Assembly (NCBI RefSeq): GCF_014268755.2
Contig: NZ_CP077093.1
Location: forward strand, 434,001-498,000
Origin: Pseudomonas vanderleydeniana
Lineage (GTDB): Bacteria > Pseudomonadota > Gammaproteobacteria > Pseudomonadales > Pseudomonadaceae
Length of the DNA: 64,000 nucleotides
Reading direction: 5' to 3'
Part shown: one piece after another, positions 36,809 through 46,309 of the stretch
Layout: each line of letters begins with the position of its first letter
How positions within the stretch are numbered: position 1 is the first letter of the stretch
Notes under the pieces: model-generated
Databases searched by the model: none
What the model saw: the letters and a program-made list of their open reading frames with translations, nothing else
Told to the model about the DNA's origin: nothing
Program-made: the position numbers and the translations under genes

Positions 36809-38809
36809 TCAGCGCACCAGGTGCAGGAACTGCATGTGCCGTTCGTACTGGTCGAGGATGTCGTTGATGATCTGCTCCTTGCTGTAGCCCATCAGGTCAT
36901 AGTCCTGGCTGCCTTCGCTCAGGTGCACCTCGGCACGGTAGTAGCGGCGGTTGCGCAGGTCCCGCGAGCCCAGGCCGCCCAGTGCGAAGGATGGCGTGAA
37001 GTAGCCGCGCATCTGCACCTGGTAGACGAACGGGTGCAGGTCGCCATGACCGATCTCCAGGCTGACGCTGTCGTTGGCCGGGTCGGGCTGGGCGAGCACG
37101 TTCAGGCCCTTCTCGACGAACACCGCGGTGACTTCCTCGATCGCCGGCCGTACGGTCTGGTCGAGGAAGCGGTACACCTCGTCCCGCGACGGGAAGTGCA
37201 CCGCCTGGCTCAGGCGCTGGCGCCAGCCGCCCCGGCCGCGACGGGCCTGGGACACCGGTGCCAGCGAGTGCAGTTGGGCGATACGCTTCTGCGATTCCAG
37301 GTAGAACGCCTTGTGCAGCCCCCACATCATCGCCAGCAGGATCAGCGAGAACGGCAGCGAGGTCAGCACCACCGCCGACTTCAGTGCGTCGATGCTGCCG
37401 GAGAAGAGCAAGGCGCTGGTGATCAGCGCGGTCATCGCGCCCCAGAACACCCGCAGCCATTTCGGCCCGTCCTCGTCGGCATTGCCGCCGCGGGCGGACA
37501 GCGTCGACAGCACCACGGTGCCGGAGTCGGCCGAAGTGACGAAGAACACGAAGCTGATGAGCACCGTGACCGCAATCACCGTGCGGCTCCACGGGTAGGT
37601 CTCCAGCAGCAGGTACAGGGTGCGCGACGGATCGTCGATGGCCGATTGGCCGAGCGCCGTCATGCCGTGGTTGAGCACCTGCTCGATGGCGCTGTTGCCG
37701 AAGATCGACATCCACGCCAGGGTGAAACCCAGCGGGATCAGCAGTACGCCGAAGACGAATTCACGGATGGTCCGGCCGCGGGAAATCCGCGCGATGAACA
37801 GGCCCACGAAGGGCGCCCAGGCAATCCACCAGGCCCAGTAGAACACGGTCCAGCCGCCGAGCCAGTCGCTGGGCTTGTCGTAGGCGTAGAGGTCGAAACT
37901 CTTGGTCGGCAGTGCCCCGAGGTAGTCGCCGAGGTTCTGGATCAGGGTGTTGAGCAGGTGCTGAGTGGGGCCGGCGAACAGCACGAACAGCAGCAGGGCG
38001 CAGGCCAGCAGCATGTTGATGTCGGACATCACCCGCACGCCCTTGTCGACGCCAGCCACCGCGACGGCGATGGCTGCGCCCATCATCAGCACGATCAGGC
38101 CGACCTGGATCCACTGGGTGTGGGACACGCCGAACAGGTAGTCCAGCCCCGAGTTGAGGTGCAGCACGCCGAAGCCCATGTCGGCGCCCAGACCGAACAC
38201 CGTGGCGATGATGCCGAAGCCATCCACCGTGTAGCCGATGGGCCCGTTGATGCGCTTGCCGATCAGCGGGTACAGCGCCGAACGCAGCGCCAGCGGCAGG
38301 TTGTGCCGGTAGGCGAAGTAGGCCAGGGCCATGCCGACGAAGGCGAATACGCCCCAGCCGTGCAGGCCCCAGTGCAGAAACAGGATCTGCATCGCCTGGC
38401 GCGCGGCGGCTGGCGTGCCCGCTTCGCCCTGGGGCGGCTGGAGCATGTGCGTGAGCGGTTCGGAGACGCAGAAGAAGAACAGGGTGATGCTGATACCGGC
38501 GGCGAACAGCATGCCGGCCCAGGACAGGTAGCTGAACTCGGGTTCGTCGTGGTCGGCACCGAGCTTGATCTTGCCGTAGCCGGACAAGGCGGTGACCACC
38601 ACGAAGACCAGGTACAGGGTCATCGCCAGCAGGTAATACCAGCCGACCGTGTTGGCCGCCCAGTTCTGTGCGGCCAATAGCCACCGGCCGGCGGCTTCGG
38701 GCTGGCTGATGACCACCAGGCCGAACAGCAGAATGAAGGTCGCGGCGAAGTAGAAAACGGGCGGGTTCATGCGGATCAGGCCGCTGGGTGCGGTCGTGGA
38801 GGTACTCAT
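36809..38809 (-). CDS. betT: High-affinity choline transporter BetT (BCCT family)
   Basis: A 666-residue betaine/choline/carnitine transporter. Twelve membrane helices are expected. The aromatic substrate box lies in the WTVFYWAWWIAWAPFVGLFIARISRGRTIREF region, a hallmark of the family. A long hydrophilic C-terminus of about 150 residues follows (RGRGGWRQRLSQ onward, ending RHMQFLHLVR), as in osmosensing BetT. It imports choline with protons, for conversion to glycine betaine. No betIBA genes are in the window, but a TetR-type palindrome lies upstream. Confidence 0.93.
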   Translation of the reverse strand: MSTSTTAPSGLIRMNPPVFYFAATFILLFGLVVISQPEAAGRWLLAAQNWAANTVGWYYLLAMTLYLVFVVVTALSGYGKIKLGADHDEPEFSYLSWAGMLFAAGISITLFFFCVSEPLTHMLQPPQGEAGTPAAARQAMQILFLHWGLHGWGVFAFVGMALAYFAYRHNLPLALRSALYPLIGKRINGPIGYTVDGFGIIATVFGLGADMGFGVLHLNSGLDYLFGVSHTQWIQVGLIVLMMGAAIAVAVAGVDKGVRVMSDINMLLACALLLFVLFAGPTQHLLNTLIQNLGDYLGALPTKSFDLYAYDKPSDWLGGWTVFYWAWWIAWAPFVGLFIARISRGRTIREFVFGVLLIPLGFTLAWMSIFGNSAIEQVLNHGMTALGQSAIDDPSRTLYLLLETYPWSRTVIAVTVLISFVFFVTSADSGTVVLSTLSARGGNADEDGPKWLRVFWGAMTALITSALLFSGSIDALKSAVVLTSLPFSLILLAMMWGLHKAFYLESQKRIAQLHSLAPVSQARRGRGGWRQRLSQAVHFPSRDEVYRFLDQTVRPAIEEVTAVFVEKGLNVLAQPDPANDSVSLEIGHGDLHPFVYQVQMRGYFTPSFALGGLGSRDLRNRRYYRAEVHLSEGSQDYDLMGYSKEQIINDILDQYERHMQFLHLVR

Positions 38810-39060
38810 ATGGCGGGTACCTCGAAGGGGTGGAGCGTGGCTGGATATTTCGGACTCAGCAAAGGCAGGCCTCCTGTTGTGAGCGGGCAGCGAACTGCGG
38901 TTTTAACTTGAACGAACATTCAAGTTAAACATGAATGGGGGGTCTGAGACCAATCGCAGGGCTGGACGGTATTGTTCTGACAGTGCCTTTCAGCAAAGGT
39001 TGTAGGCAGTGATCGATGGGGTGAGCGGCTTCATTTTGTGGGGGCTGGAGTTTGATCACT
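38810..39060. other. betT upstream region
   Basis: No gene seen. It holds the palindrome at 38903-38928 and the betT promoter. It merges into the REPIN array that starts at 39061. Confidence 0.6.
38903..38928. promoter_or_regulatory. Palindrome upstream of betT, BetI-like
   Basis: TTAACTTGAA-CGAACA-TTCAAGTTAA: exact ten-base arms with a six-base spacer, about 94 bases before the betT start. The size and TTGAACG core fit a TetR-family operator such as that of BetI, which represses bet genes until choline is present. The assignment is inference. Confidence 0.65.
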
Positions 39061-39541
39061 GATCGTGCCCACGCTCTGCGTGGGCATGTAGCCGGTGACG
39101 CTCTGCGTCCCCTGGGCGGGCGCAGAGCGCCCTGGGAGGCGTTCCCACGGAGACCGTGGGAACGATCGGATAGCCCACCATCGCTGATCGTGCCCACGCT
39201 CTGCGTGGGCATGCCGCCGGTGATGCTCTGCGTTACCAGGACGGGCGCAGAGCGCCCTGGGAGGCATTCCCACGGAGACCGTGGGAACGATCGGATAGCC
39301 CCCCATCGCTGATCGTGCCCACGCTCTGCGTGGGTATGAAGTCGGTGACGCTCCGCGTCCCCTGGGCGGGCGCAGAGCGCCCTGGGAGGCGTTCCCACGG
39401 GGACCGTGGGAACGATCGGATAGCCCCCATCGCTGATCGTGCCCACGCTCTGCGTGGGCATGCAGCCGGTGACGCTCTGCGTCACCAGGGCGGGTGCAGA
39501 GCCTCCTGGGAGGCGTTCCCACGCCGAGCGTGGGAACGTCG
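39061..39541. repeat. REPIN array A, four tandem units
   Basis: Four copies of a unit of about 124 bases begin near 39061, 39186, 39311 and 39434. Each has an outer GATCGTGCCCACGCTCTGCG palindrome, an inner GACGCTCTGCGTC...GCAGAGCGC pair, and a closing TTCCCACG...CGTGGGAACGATC palindrome. It lies just downstream of ycaC copy 1. A matching five-unit array in opposite orientation lies beyond ycaC copy 2. Confidence 0.93.
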
Positions 39542-39560
39542 GAGTCTGGCCGCCGCAAAG

Positions 39561-39586
39561 CAAAAGGCCCGCTCAAAGGCGGGCCT
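39561..39586 (-). terminator. Terminator of ycaC copy 1
   Basis: Eight-pair stem AGGCCCGC/GCGGGCCT with T-run on the minus strand, 18 bases past the ycaC stop. The identical hairpin follows copy 2. Confidence 0.88.
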
Positions 39587-39603
39587 GGTGGTTCAGGGGA
39601 AAC

Positions 39604-40230
39604 TCAGCGGGCTGTCAGCGCCGCGTAGCTGTTCATCAGGTTGCGATAGTTCGGGATCCGCTGCGACAGCAGGTTGCCCAGGCCTTCGATGTCGTTGCGC
39701 CAGTCGCGGTGCAGCTCACAGGCCACCGAGAACCAGTTCATCATCTGCGCACCAGCCTGGGTCATGCGGTTCCACGCCGCCTGTTGCACCGTTTCGTTGA
39801 AGGTACCGGAAGCATCGGTCACCACGAACACATCAAAACCTTCAGCCAGCGCCGACAGGGTCGGGAAGGCTACGCAAACGTCAGTCACCACACCGGCGAT
39901 GATAAGTTGCTTGCGGCCGGTGGCCTTGATCGCCTTGACGAAGTCTTCGTTGTCCCAGGCGTTGATCTGGCCGGGGCGGGCGATGTACGGCGCGTCCGGG
40001 AACATCTCTTTCAGCTCTGGAACCAGCGGGCCGTTCGGGCCCTGTTCAAAGCTGGTGGTCAGCACGGTCGGCAGGTCGAAGAACTTGGCGAGGTCAGCCA
40101 ACGCCAACACGTTGTTCTTGAACTCGTTCGGCGAGAAGTCCTGCACCAGGGAAATCAGGCCGGTCTGGTGGTCGACCAGCAGGACTACGGCGTCGTCTTT
40201 GTTCAGGCGGTTGTAGGTTGGCTTGCTCAT
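39604..40230 (-). CDS. ycaC: YcaC-type isochorismatase-family hydrolase, copy 1
   Basis: A 208-residue cysteine hydrolase of the isochorismatase superfamily. Asp20 lies in VVLLVDHQTGL and Cys119 in IAGVVTDVCVAF. It reads as a close homologue of E. coli YcaC (RPGQINAWDNEDFVKAIKATGRKQ). The natural substrate of YcaC is not known. It differs from copy 2 at 54243 by a single residue that I can see (E for T in TFN-x-TVQQ). The copies are inverted relative to each other and bracket about 14 kb. The upstream region (to about 40350) is conserved too. Confidence 0.92.
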   Translation of the reverse strand: MSKPTYNRLNKDDAVVLLVDHQTGLISLVQDFSPNEFKNNVLALADLAKFFDLPTVLTTSFEQGPNGPLVPELKEMFPDAPYIARPGQINAWDNEDFVKAIKATGRKQLIIAGVVTDVCVAFPTLSALAEGFDVFVVTDASGTFNETVQQAAWNRMTQAGAQMMNWFSVACELHRDWRNDIEGLGNLLSQRIPNYRNLMNSYAALTAR

Positions 40231-40274
40231 GGTGGAATCCTTTTTCGTTTAAGTGGTGGAAAGCTGTGTCGTTC

Positions 40275-40350
40275 AATGTGTGACCAGATTAATGAGCCGC
40301 CGAAAAAGGAAAAAGCGGCTCAAATCGGTTTGACTGTCTCCTCAGGATGG
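40275..40350 (-). promoter_or_regulatory. Conserved ycaC upstream region, copy 1
   Basis: About 75 bases, including TTAATGAGCCGCCGAAAAAG and GCGGCTCAAATCGGTTTGAC, nearly match the inverse of 54118-54193 before copy 2. It contains the inverted repeat GAGCCGC-N16-GCGGCTC, a candidate operator. Conservation beyond the gene shows that the duplication includes the promoter. Confidence 0.6.
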
Positions 40351-40368
40351 ACAGTTCAGCGGTGAACC

Positions 40369-40441
40369 TTGTGGGAGCGGGCTTCCCGCGAAGCTTGTGA
40401 CGGCCTTGAGGACGCCTTCGCTGGCAAGCCAGCTCCCACAG
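40369..40441. repeat. REP-type inverted repeat
   Basis: CTTGTGGGAGCGGGCTTCCC at left and GCTGGCAAGCCAGCTCCCAC at right, a short imperfect REP pair between ycaC copy 1 and epsC. Confidence 0.75.
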
Positions 40442-40461
40442 TGACTGCGTCAGCCACTCGC

Positions 40462-41391
40462 TCAGCGCTGTATCTCGTTCTCATGCTGCTGCAGGTTCGC
40501 CTGGGTCAGGTTGCAACCGGCCGGCACGCTGCGGGTCAGCCAGACGTTGCCGCCGATGGTGGCGCCCTTGCCAATGGTGATGCGCCCCAGGATGGTCGCG
40601 CCGGCATAGATCACCACGTCGTCCTCGACGATCGGGTGCCGCGGGTGGCCCTTCTGCAACTGGCCGTCCTCGTCCGCCGGGAAGCGCTTGGCGCCAAGGG
40701 TCACCGCCTGGTAGATGCGCACCCGTTCGCCAATGATCGCCGTTTCACCGATCACCACGCCGGTACCGTGGTCGATGAAGAAGCTCGGGCCGATCTGTGC
40801 ACCCGGATGGATGTCGATACCGGTGGCCGAGTGGGCAATTTCCGCACTGATCCGTGCCAGCAGGGGCAACCCGGCGCGGTACAGGTGATGCGCCAGGCGA
40901 TGGTGGATCACCGCGAGAATACCCGGATAGCACAGCAGCACTTCGTCGACGCTGCGCGCCGCCGGGTCGCCCTGGTAGGCCGCCAGGACATCGGTGTCGA
41001 GCAGCCGGCGCAACCCCGGCAGGGCCAGGGCGAAGTCCTGGATCAGCCGCAGGGCCTTGGCCTGCACCTCGGCATCGGCCTGCCCGTCATGCCGGGCGGC
41101 GTAGCGCAGTTCCAGACGGGCCTGGGCCAGCAACGAATTGAGCGCGGCATCCAGGGTGTGGCCGACGTAGAAATCCTCGCTTTCCTCGCGCAGGTCCACT
41201 GGCCCCAGGCGCATCGGGAACAACGCCCCGCAGAGGGCTTCGAGAATCTCGGCCATGGCCTGGCGCGACGGCAGTTCGCGCCCACCCTGTTCATCACTGA
41301 CCCGCCCGTTGCGGCTGCGCCACTCATCCCGGGCACTGCGTAGCTGGCTGACGATGGTCTGTAGTTGCCAATGGCTGGAACGCTCGCTCAC
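40462..41391 (-). CDS. epsC: Serine O-acetyltransferase EpsC (CysE-like)
   Basis: A 309-residue serine acetyltransferase, first step of cysteine synthesis (serine + acetyl-CoA to O-acetylserine). The left-handed beta-helix repeats are visible in GIDIHPGAQIGPSFFIDHGT and VVIYAGATILGRITIGKGATIGGNVWL. The conserved HGTGVVIGE is the active-site region. No ATG fits. I place the start at GTG 41391 (SERSSHWQLQ) because GGAG lies 8 bases upstream; a GTG at 41445 would add 18 residues without a ribosome site. It is divergent from dcyD, linking cysteine synthesis and breakdown. Confidence 0.9.
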   Translation of the reverse strand: MSERSSHWQLQTIVSQLRSARDEWRSRNGRVSDEQGGRELPSRQAMAEILEALCGALFPMRLGPVDLREESEDFYVGHTLDAALNSLLAQARLELRYAARHDGQADAEVQAKALRLIQDFALALPGLRRLLDTDVLAAYQGDPAARSVDEVLLCYPGILAVIHHRLAHHLYRAGLPLLARISAEIAHSATGIDIHPGAQIGPSFFIDHGTGVVIGETAIIGERVRIYQAVTLGAKRFPADEDGQLQKGHPRHPIVEDDVVIYAGATILGRITIGKGATIGGNVWLTRSVPAGCNLTQANLQQHENEIQR

Positions 41392-41581
41392 GATCAAATC
41401 TCCGACCTGGCGGCCGGACAATCGGGCCACCTGAATGGCTTTCACTTTACGGCAGCGACCTGAGCGGCGTTTAAGAACGAATAGTGCTTTGCTAAGAACG
41501 TTTTGAAATAAGAATTCGGCGGTTGCCTGGGGAAAAGTGCCTGCCTATAGTCGGAACATTTCCTACCGTCAGTTCGGACTC

Positions 41582-42577
41582 ATGATCAAACAACAGCTCG
41601 CTCGCTTCGACCGCCTGCCCCTGCTCGAGCAGGCCACGCCCCTGCAGAAACTGGAACGTCTTTCGGCGTGGGTGGGCCGTGATATCTACATCAAGCGTGA
41701 CGACCTGACGCCCCTGGCGCTGGGTGGCAACAAGCTGCGCAAGCTCGAGTACCTGGCCGCCGATGCGCTGGCGACGGGAGCCGACACGCTGGTCACCGCC
41801 GGGGCGATCCAGTCCAACCATGTTCGCCAGACCGCCGCGCTGGCCGCCCGCCTGGGCCTGGGCTGCGTGGCCCTGCTGGAGAATCCGATCGGCACCGAGG
41901 ATGGCAACTACCTCGGCAACGGCAACCGCCTGCTGCTGGACCTGTTCGATGCACGGGTCGAGCTGGTGGACAACCTGGACAACGCCGACGAGCAGTTGCA
42001 GGCCCTGGCCGAGCGCCTGCGCAGCAACGGCAAGAAGCCCTATCTGGTGCCGATCGGCGGTTCCAATGCTCTCGGCGCGCTGGGCTACGTGCGTGCAGGC
42101 CTGGAGCTGGCGGCGCAGATCGAGGCGACCGGCCTGGAGTTCGCCGCGGTGGTGCTGGCATCCGGCAGTGCCGGGACCCACAGTGGCCTGGCCCTGGGCC
42201 TGAGCGAAACACTGCCGCAGTTGCCGGTGATCGGCGTGACGGTTTCGCGTAGCGACGAGGCGCAGCGGCCGAAGGTACAGGTGTTGGCCGAACGCACGGC
42301 CGAGCTGCTGGGCGTGCCGCTGCCGGAGAGCTTCAAGGTGCAGCTGTGGGACGAGTATTTCGCCCCGCGCTACGGTGAGCCGAATGCCGGGACCCTGGCG
42401 GCGGTCAAGCTGCTGGCGAGCCAGGAAGGCCTCCTGCTCGACCCGGTGTACACCGGCAAGGCGATGGCCGGGTTGCTCGATGGCATTGGCTTGCAGCGCT
42501 TCGACGAGGGGCCGATCATCTTCCTGCATACCGGCGGGGCGCCGGCGCTGTTTGCCTATGACGCGTCGTTTGCCTGA
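41582..42577 (+). CDS. dcyD: D-cysteine desulfhydrase DcyD (ACC deaminase family)
   Basis: A 331-residue PLP enzyme that splits D-cysteine to pyruvate, sulfide and ammonia. The PLP lysine is Lys51 in [27 protein letters not shown] and [17 protein letters not shown] bind the cofactor phosphate. The ATG at 41582 has a weak ribosome site; a GTG 45 bases upstream is the alternative. The neighbouring cystine importer tcyJLN is the usual partner (yecSC-dcyD in enterobacteria), so D-cystine taken up could be used as a sulfur source. The related activity on ACC is less likely given the context. Confidence 0.9.
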   Translation: MIKQQLARFDRLPLLEQATPLQKLERLSAWVGRDIYIKRDDLTPLALGGNKLRKLEYLAADALATGADTLVTAGAIQSNHVRQTAALAARLGLGCVALLENPIGTEDGNYLGNGNRLLLDLFDARVELVDNLDNADEQLQALAERLRSNGKKPYLVPIGGSNALGALGYVRAGLELAAQIEATGLEFAAVVLASGSAGTHSGLALGLSETLPQLPVIGVTVSRSDEAQRPKVQVLAERTAELLGVPLPESFKVQLWDEYFAPRYGEPNAGTLAAVKLLASQEGLLLDPVYTGKAMAGLLDGIGLQRFDEGPIIFLHTGGAPALFAYDASFA

Positions 42578-42610
42578 CCGGTTCCAGGCAGGGGGGGCGG
42601 TGTCGCCTGG

Positions 42611-42704
42611 TTCGCGGATAAATCCGGCTCCCACAGTGTCAGCGTCGTTCGCAGGGTTCATGCACGGCGCGAGCGCTTGTGGGAGCCTGATTTATCCGCG
42701 AACC
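42611..42704. repeat. REP pair (family 2)
   Basis: TTCGCGGATAAATCCGGCTC and GAGCCTGATTTATCCGCGAA, near-exact complements, between dcyD and tcyJ. Confidence 0.88.
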
Positions 42705-42911
42705 AGACGCCGCTGAACTCCCTGATTGGCCTGAAAAAGGTTCTAAATGGATTCTTTTATATTATTTAAAATTATAAAAGGATCGGTTTATAGTTTCGCC
42801 CCAGGCGAATTTGCCACGAGACGCCAATACTGCTTTGAGGCAGGATGGCCGGTGGTAATCAAAGTGTCAGGTTTGCCTTCCTTTTCCCATAAAAAACACA
42901 CGGGGCTCTTC

Positions 42912-43706
42912 ATGAATATTTCCGCATTTCGCAAGCGTCTGCTGGTTGGCAGCCTGGGTCTGGTGCTCGGCGCCGGTCTGCTGGGCCAGGCCGTGGCCGG
43001 TGAACAACTGAACCTGATCAAGAAAGCTGGCGAGATCAAGATCGGCCTGGAAGGCACCTATCCGCCGTTCAGCTTTGTCGATGAAAGCGGCAAGCTCAGC
43101 GGTTTCGAAGTCGAGTTGTCCGAGGCGCTGGCCAAGGAGCTGGGCGTCAAGGTCAAGCTGCAGGCCACCCCGTGGGATGGCATCCTCGCGGCCCTGGAGT
43201 CCAAGCGTCTGGACGCGGTGGTCAACCAGGTCACCATCTCCGAAGAGCGCAAGAAGAAGTACGATTTCTCCAAGCCTTACACCGTCTCCGGCATCCAGGC
43301 ACTGGTCCTGAAAAAGAACGTCGACGCGATCAAGACCGCCGACGACCTGGCCGGCAAGAAAGTCGGTGTGGGCCTGGGCACCAACTACGAACAATGGCTC
43401 AAGGACAACCAGCCAAAAGCCATTATCAAGACCTACAACGATGACCCGACCAAGTTCCAGGACCTGCGCATCGGCCGTATCGACGCGATCCTGATCGACC
43501 GCCTGGCCGCCCTGGAATACGCCAAGAAAGCCCCGGACACCGCCGCTGCCGGCGATGCCTTTTCCCGCCAGGAAGCCGGTATTGCCCTGCGCAAGGGCGA
43601 GCCTGAACTGCTCGACGCCGTGAACAAGGCCCTCGACAAGCTGCGCGCTGACGGCACCTTGAAGAAGCTGTCCGAAAAATACTTCAACGCTGACGTCACT
43701 CAATAA
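42912..43706 (+). CDS. tcyJ: Cystine-binding periplasmic protein TcyJ (FliY)
   Basis: A 264-residue polar amino-acid binding protein. The signal peptide covers about 29 residues (RLLVGSLGLVLGAGLLGQAV). The start of the mature protein, EIKIGLEGTYPPFSFVDESG, and LSEALAKELGVKVKLQATPWDGILAAL follow the FliY/TcyJ pattern. Upstream in-frame codons lack a ribosome site. First gene of tcyJLN; its AT-rich upstream region (42745-42790) probably holds a sulfur-responsive promoter. It delivers L- or D-cystine to TcyL/TcyN. Confidence 0.9.
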   Translation: MNISAFRKRLLVGSLGLVLGAGLLGQAVAGEQLNLIKKAGEIKIGLEGTYPPFSFVDESGKLSGFEVELSEALAKELGVKVKLQATPWDGILAALESKRLDAVVNQVTISEERKKKYDFSKPYTVSGIQALVLKKNVDAIKTADDLAGKKVGVGLGTNYEQWLKDNQPKAIIKTYNDDPTKFQDLRIGRIDAILIDRLAALEYAKKAPDTAAAGDAFSRQEAGIALRKGEPELLDAVNKALDKLRADGTLKKLSEKYFNADVTQ

Positions 43707-44371
43707 TGGAAGCAGGTTTGCAACTCGCGCTGGACTCCGCGCCCTTTCTGCTCAAGGGCGCGTACTACACGGTGATTCTCAGCCTCGGCGGGATGTTTTT
43801 CGGCTTTCTGATGGGCTTCGGCCTGGCCTTGATGCGTCTGTCGCGCTTCAAGCTGGTCAGCGGGATCGCCCGGGTCTACGTGTCGTTCTTTCGCGGCACG
43901 CCGCTACTGGTGCAGCTGTTTTTGATCTACTACGGTTTGCCACAAGTGGGCATCGAGCTGGATCCGATCCCGGCGGCCATGATCGGCTTTTCGCTGAACA
44001 TGGCCGCCTACGCCTGTGAAATCCTGCGTGCTGCCATCGCTTCCATCGAGCGAGGTCAGTGGGAAGCTGCAGCCAGTATCGGCATGACCCGTGCGCAAAC
44101 CCTGCGTCGGGCCATCCTGCCACAGGCGATGCGTACCGCCTTGCCACCCTTGGGCAACAGTTTCATTTCACTGGTCAAGGACACGGCGCTGGCGGCGACG
44201 ATCCAGGTGCCCGAGCTGTTCCGTCAGGCGCAACTGGTGTCGGCACGGACATTTGAAATTTTCACCATGTATCTGTCTGCGGCCCTGATCTACTGGGTAT
44301 TGGCAAGCATCCTGGCGTATTTTCAGAATCGCCTGGAAGACCGGGTCAACCGGCATGACCTGGAGTCCTGA
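43706..44371 (+). CDS. tcyL: Cystine ABC importer permease TcyL
   Basis: A 221-residue HisM/GlnP-type permease with about five membrane helices. The EAA loop is QWEAAASIGMTRAQTLRRAILPQAMRTALPPL. FRGTPLLVQLFLIYYGLP is the conserved entry to helix 3. Its ATG overlaps the tcyJ stop (TAATG). Forms a homodimeric channel with TcyN. Confidence 0.92.
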   Translation: MEAGLQLALDSAPFLLKGAYYTVILSLGGMFFGFLMGFGLALMRLSRFKLVSGIARVYVSFFRGTPLLVQLFLIYYGLPQVGIELDPIPAAMIGFSLNMAAYACEILRAAIASIERGQWEAAASIGMTRAQTLRRAILPQAMRTALPPLGNSFISLVKDTALAATIQVPELFRQAQLVSARTFEIFTMYLSAALIYWVLASILAYFQNRLEDRVNRHDLES

Positions 44372-44374
44372 AGC

Positions 44375-45124
44375 ATGATCGTGGTTGAAAAACTGACCAA
44401 GCAATTCAATGGCCAGAGTGTGCTCAAGGGTATCGACCTCAAGGTCGAGGCCGGCGAAGTGGTGGCAATCATCGGCCCCAGCGGTTCCGGCAAGACCACC
44501 TTCCTGCGTTGCCTGAACTTCCTCGAGGAACCGTCCAGCGGGCGGATCCAGGTCGGGGATATCGAGATCGACGGCAGCCGGCCGCTGAGCCAGCAGCAGA
44601 CGCTGATCCGCAAGCTGCGCCAGCAGGTGGGTTTCGTGTTCCAGAACTTCAACCTGTTTCCCCATCGCACCGCGTTGGAGAACGTCATCGAAGGCCCGAT
44701 CGTGGTCAAGAAGACCCCGCGCGACCAGGCCCAGGCCCTGGGCCGCAAGCTGCTGGCCAAGGTCGGCCTGGCGGGCAAGGAAGAGTCCTATCCACGGCGC
44801 CTGTCCGGTGGCCAGCAACAGCGGGTGGCAATCGCCCGGGCACTGGCGATGGAGCCGCAGGTGATCCTCTTCGATGAACCGACCTCGGCCCTCGATCCGG
44901 AGCTGGTGGGCGAAGTGCTGGCGACCATTCGCGGCCTGGCGGAAGAGAAACGCACCATGGTGATCGTCACCCACGAGATGAGTTTCGCCCGTGACGTGGC
45001 CAACCGGGTGATCTTTTTCGACAAGGGCGTGATTGTCGAACAGGGTGAAGCCAAGGCGTTGTTTGCCAATCCGAAAGAAGAACGGACCCGGCAATTCCTC
45101 AGTAAGTTTCTGGGTGATGCGTAG
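44375..45124 (+). CDS. tcyN: Cystine ABC importer ATP-binding protein TcyN
   Basis: A 249-residue ABC ATPase of the polar amino-acid class. Walker A is GPSGSGKTT (34-42), Q-loop [17 protein letters not shown], signature [15 protein letters not shown], Walker [21 protein letters not shown] and H-loop [15 protein letters not shown]. Three bases separate it from tcyL. Completes the cystine importer. Confidence 0.94.
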   Translation: MIVVEKLTKQFNGQSVLKGIDLKVEAGEVVAIIGPSGSGKTTFLRCLNFLEEPSSGRIQVGDIEIDGSRPLSQQQTLIRKLRQQVGFVFQNFNLFPHRTALENVIEGPIVVKKTPRDQAQALGRKLLAKVGLAGKEESYPRRLSGGQQQRVAIARALAMEPQVILFDEPTSALDPELVGEVLATIRGLAEEKRTMVIVTHEMSFARDVANRVIFFDKGVIVEQGEAKALFANPKEERTRQFLSKFLGDA

Positions 45125-45553
45125 GAAAGCTCTTTAGTTAAAATAACGTACTCAGGGAATGAGTACGCTATTCAACCAATAATGAATTGAATAGTTGCAG
45201 GTAATTAAAATCTATGACCTGGCAACGCTTTCATTCAGTCTCCCTTACCCCGCGTCATCGTGGCGAAACCCTTGACCACCGCTGGGTGAAGTAGGACTTG
45301 TCCGAATCCTGAAGCGATCGAAATCGTCGCGCTTCAAGGCCTTGACACCTGCCAGGCAAAACCCTTAGCTGACCGCTCATTCGTATGGCGTTATTCGGAT
45401 TGCACCCATGTGCCGGTGTCTCCGATTTATTCTCATGCCACAACATTTCAGCTGTAAGGATGCGGCGAAAGAAGCACTGGCCCGGTTTTCCAGACGGACC
45501 CGGCCGCTTCTTTGAAGTTGAACTTATCGGCAACTTATAAAAAGGACGATTTC
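45125..45553 (+). other. 429-base gene-free region after tcyN
   Basis: It starts with the inverted repeat CGTACTC-N7-GAGTACG (45147-45167), a possible weak terminator of tcyJLN, followed by AT-rich sequence. No gene is convincing: a 92-codon minus-strand frame (45255-45533) has no family or ribosome site. AAAAAGGA near 45538 serves the next gene. Confidence 0.55.
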
Positions 45554-46309
45554 ATGAACGATTCTCTCGAGCACTCCCGACTCGCGCTGCCCGAGGTGCC
45601 CCAGGCGCACCGAAGGGGTATCGGCCGGCTGGCCGCCGAGCACCTGTCGGTCTGCATTCCGGCCTATCCCGGCATGGACGAAGGCGATCTGCTCGAGCTG
45701 TTCTGGGACGGTTGTTATGTGACGTCCCGGCAGGTCCAGGCGGGTGAACAGGGCCTGCCGGTCAGCCTGCGGGTGCCGCAGAGCTTCGTCCTGGACGGCG
45801 TGGCACGCATTCACTACCGGCTCATGCGCATCGGCAGCGCGGCGCAGGCCTCCCCGCAACTCAAGCTGAACGTCAAGCTCGGCTGTCCGGGCGGCCTGCC
45901 GATCGGCGAGGAAAACCAGGGCCTGGCACCGCTGGTCATTCCCCTGCCGATCCAGCGCTACGGGGTCAACTCGAACCAGATGAAGCGCGGGGTACCGCTG
46001 ACCCTGGAGCCTTACCCGAACATGGCCGCCGAGGATGAAATCACCCTGCTCTGGGGCGATGTGCGCTTCGACCTGCCCAAGCTGGCGCCAGCGGATGTCG
46101 GCCAGCCGGTCACGGTGTTCGTGCCGGCCGCGGTCATCCTCGAGGCCGGCGAGGACCGTGGGCTGGACATCACCTATTGCGTGATCGATCGGGTCGGCAA
46201 CAACTCCCGCTGGGCGCCTCCACGGCGCTTGCGCGTGGGGCCTGCCAGGCACCTGATCAGGCCCGCCACACCACAATTTTCCCGCGCCGCCCAACGCCAC
46301 CGGGAGTGA
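45554..46309 (+). CDS. Protein with two Ig-like repeats, function unknown
   Basis: A 251-residue protein without signal peptide or membrane segment. Two similar halves can be seen. Each has a motif of the type 'PYPNMAAEDEITLLW' / 'AYPGMDEGDLLELFWDGCYV', followed by 'VGQPVTVFVPAAVILEAGED' / 'GEQGLPVSLRVPQSFVLDG' and 'ITYCVIDRVGNNSRWAPPRRLRV' / 'IHYRLMRIGSAAQASPQLKLNV'. This is the Ig-like repeat of large Pseudomonas RHS/adhesin-type proteins, here free-standing. It has its own AAAAAGGA ribosome site. It interrupts the sulfur genes and may be a passenger. Confidence 0.65.
   Translation: MNDSLEHSRLALPEVPQAHRRGIGRLAAEHLSVCIPAYPGMDEGDLLELFWDGCYVTSRQVQAGEQGLPVSLRVPQSFVLDGVARIHYRLMRIGSAAQASPQLKLNVKLGCPGGLPIGEENQGLAPLVIPLPIQRYGVNSNQMKRGVPLTLEPYPNMAAEDEITLLWGDVRFDLPKLAPADVGQPVTVFVPAAVILEAGEDRGLDITYCVIDRVGNNSRWAPPRRLRVGPARHLIRPATPQFSRAAQRHRE

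Noticed and set aside
36821..38680. 619-codon open frame on the plus strand opposite betT
   Set aside because: Composition typical of an antisense shadow; betT has clear BCCT motifs on the other strand.
39061..39541. Possible CRISPR array
   Set aside because: The repeated units are about 124 bases of internally palindromic DNA without unique spacers, and there are no cas genes; they are REPINs. The same holds for 54932-55526.
45255..45533. 92-codon frame on the minus strand after tcyN
   Set aside because: No ribosome site or homology recognised, and it covers the leader of the next gene on the other strand.
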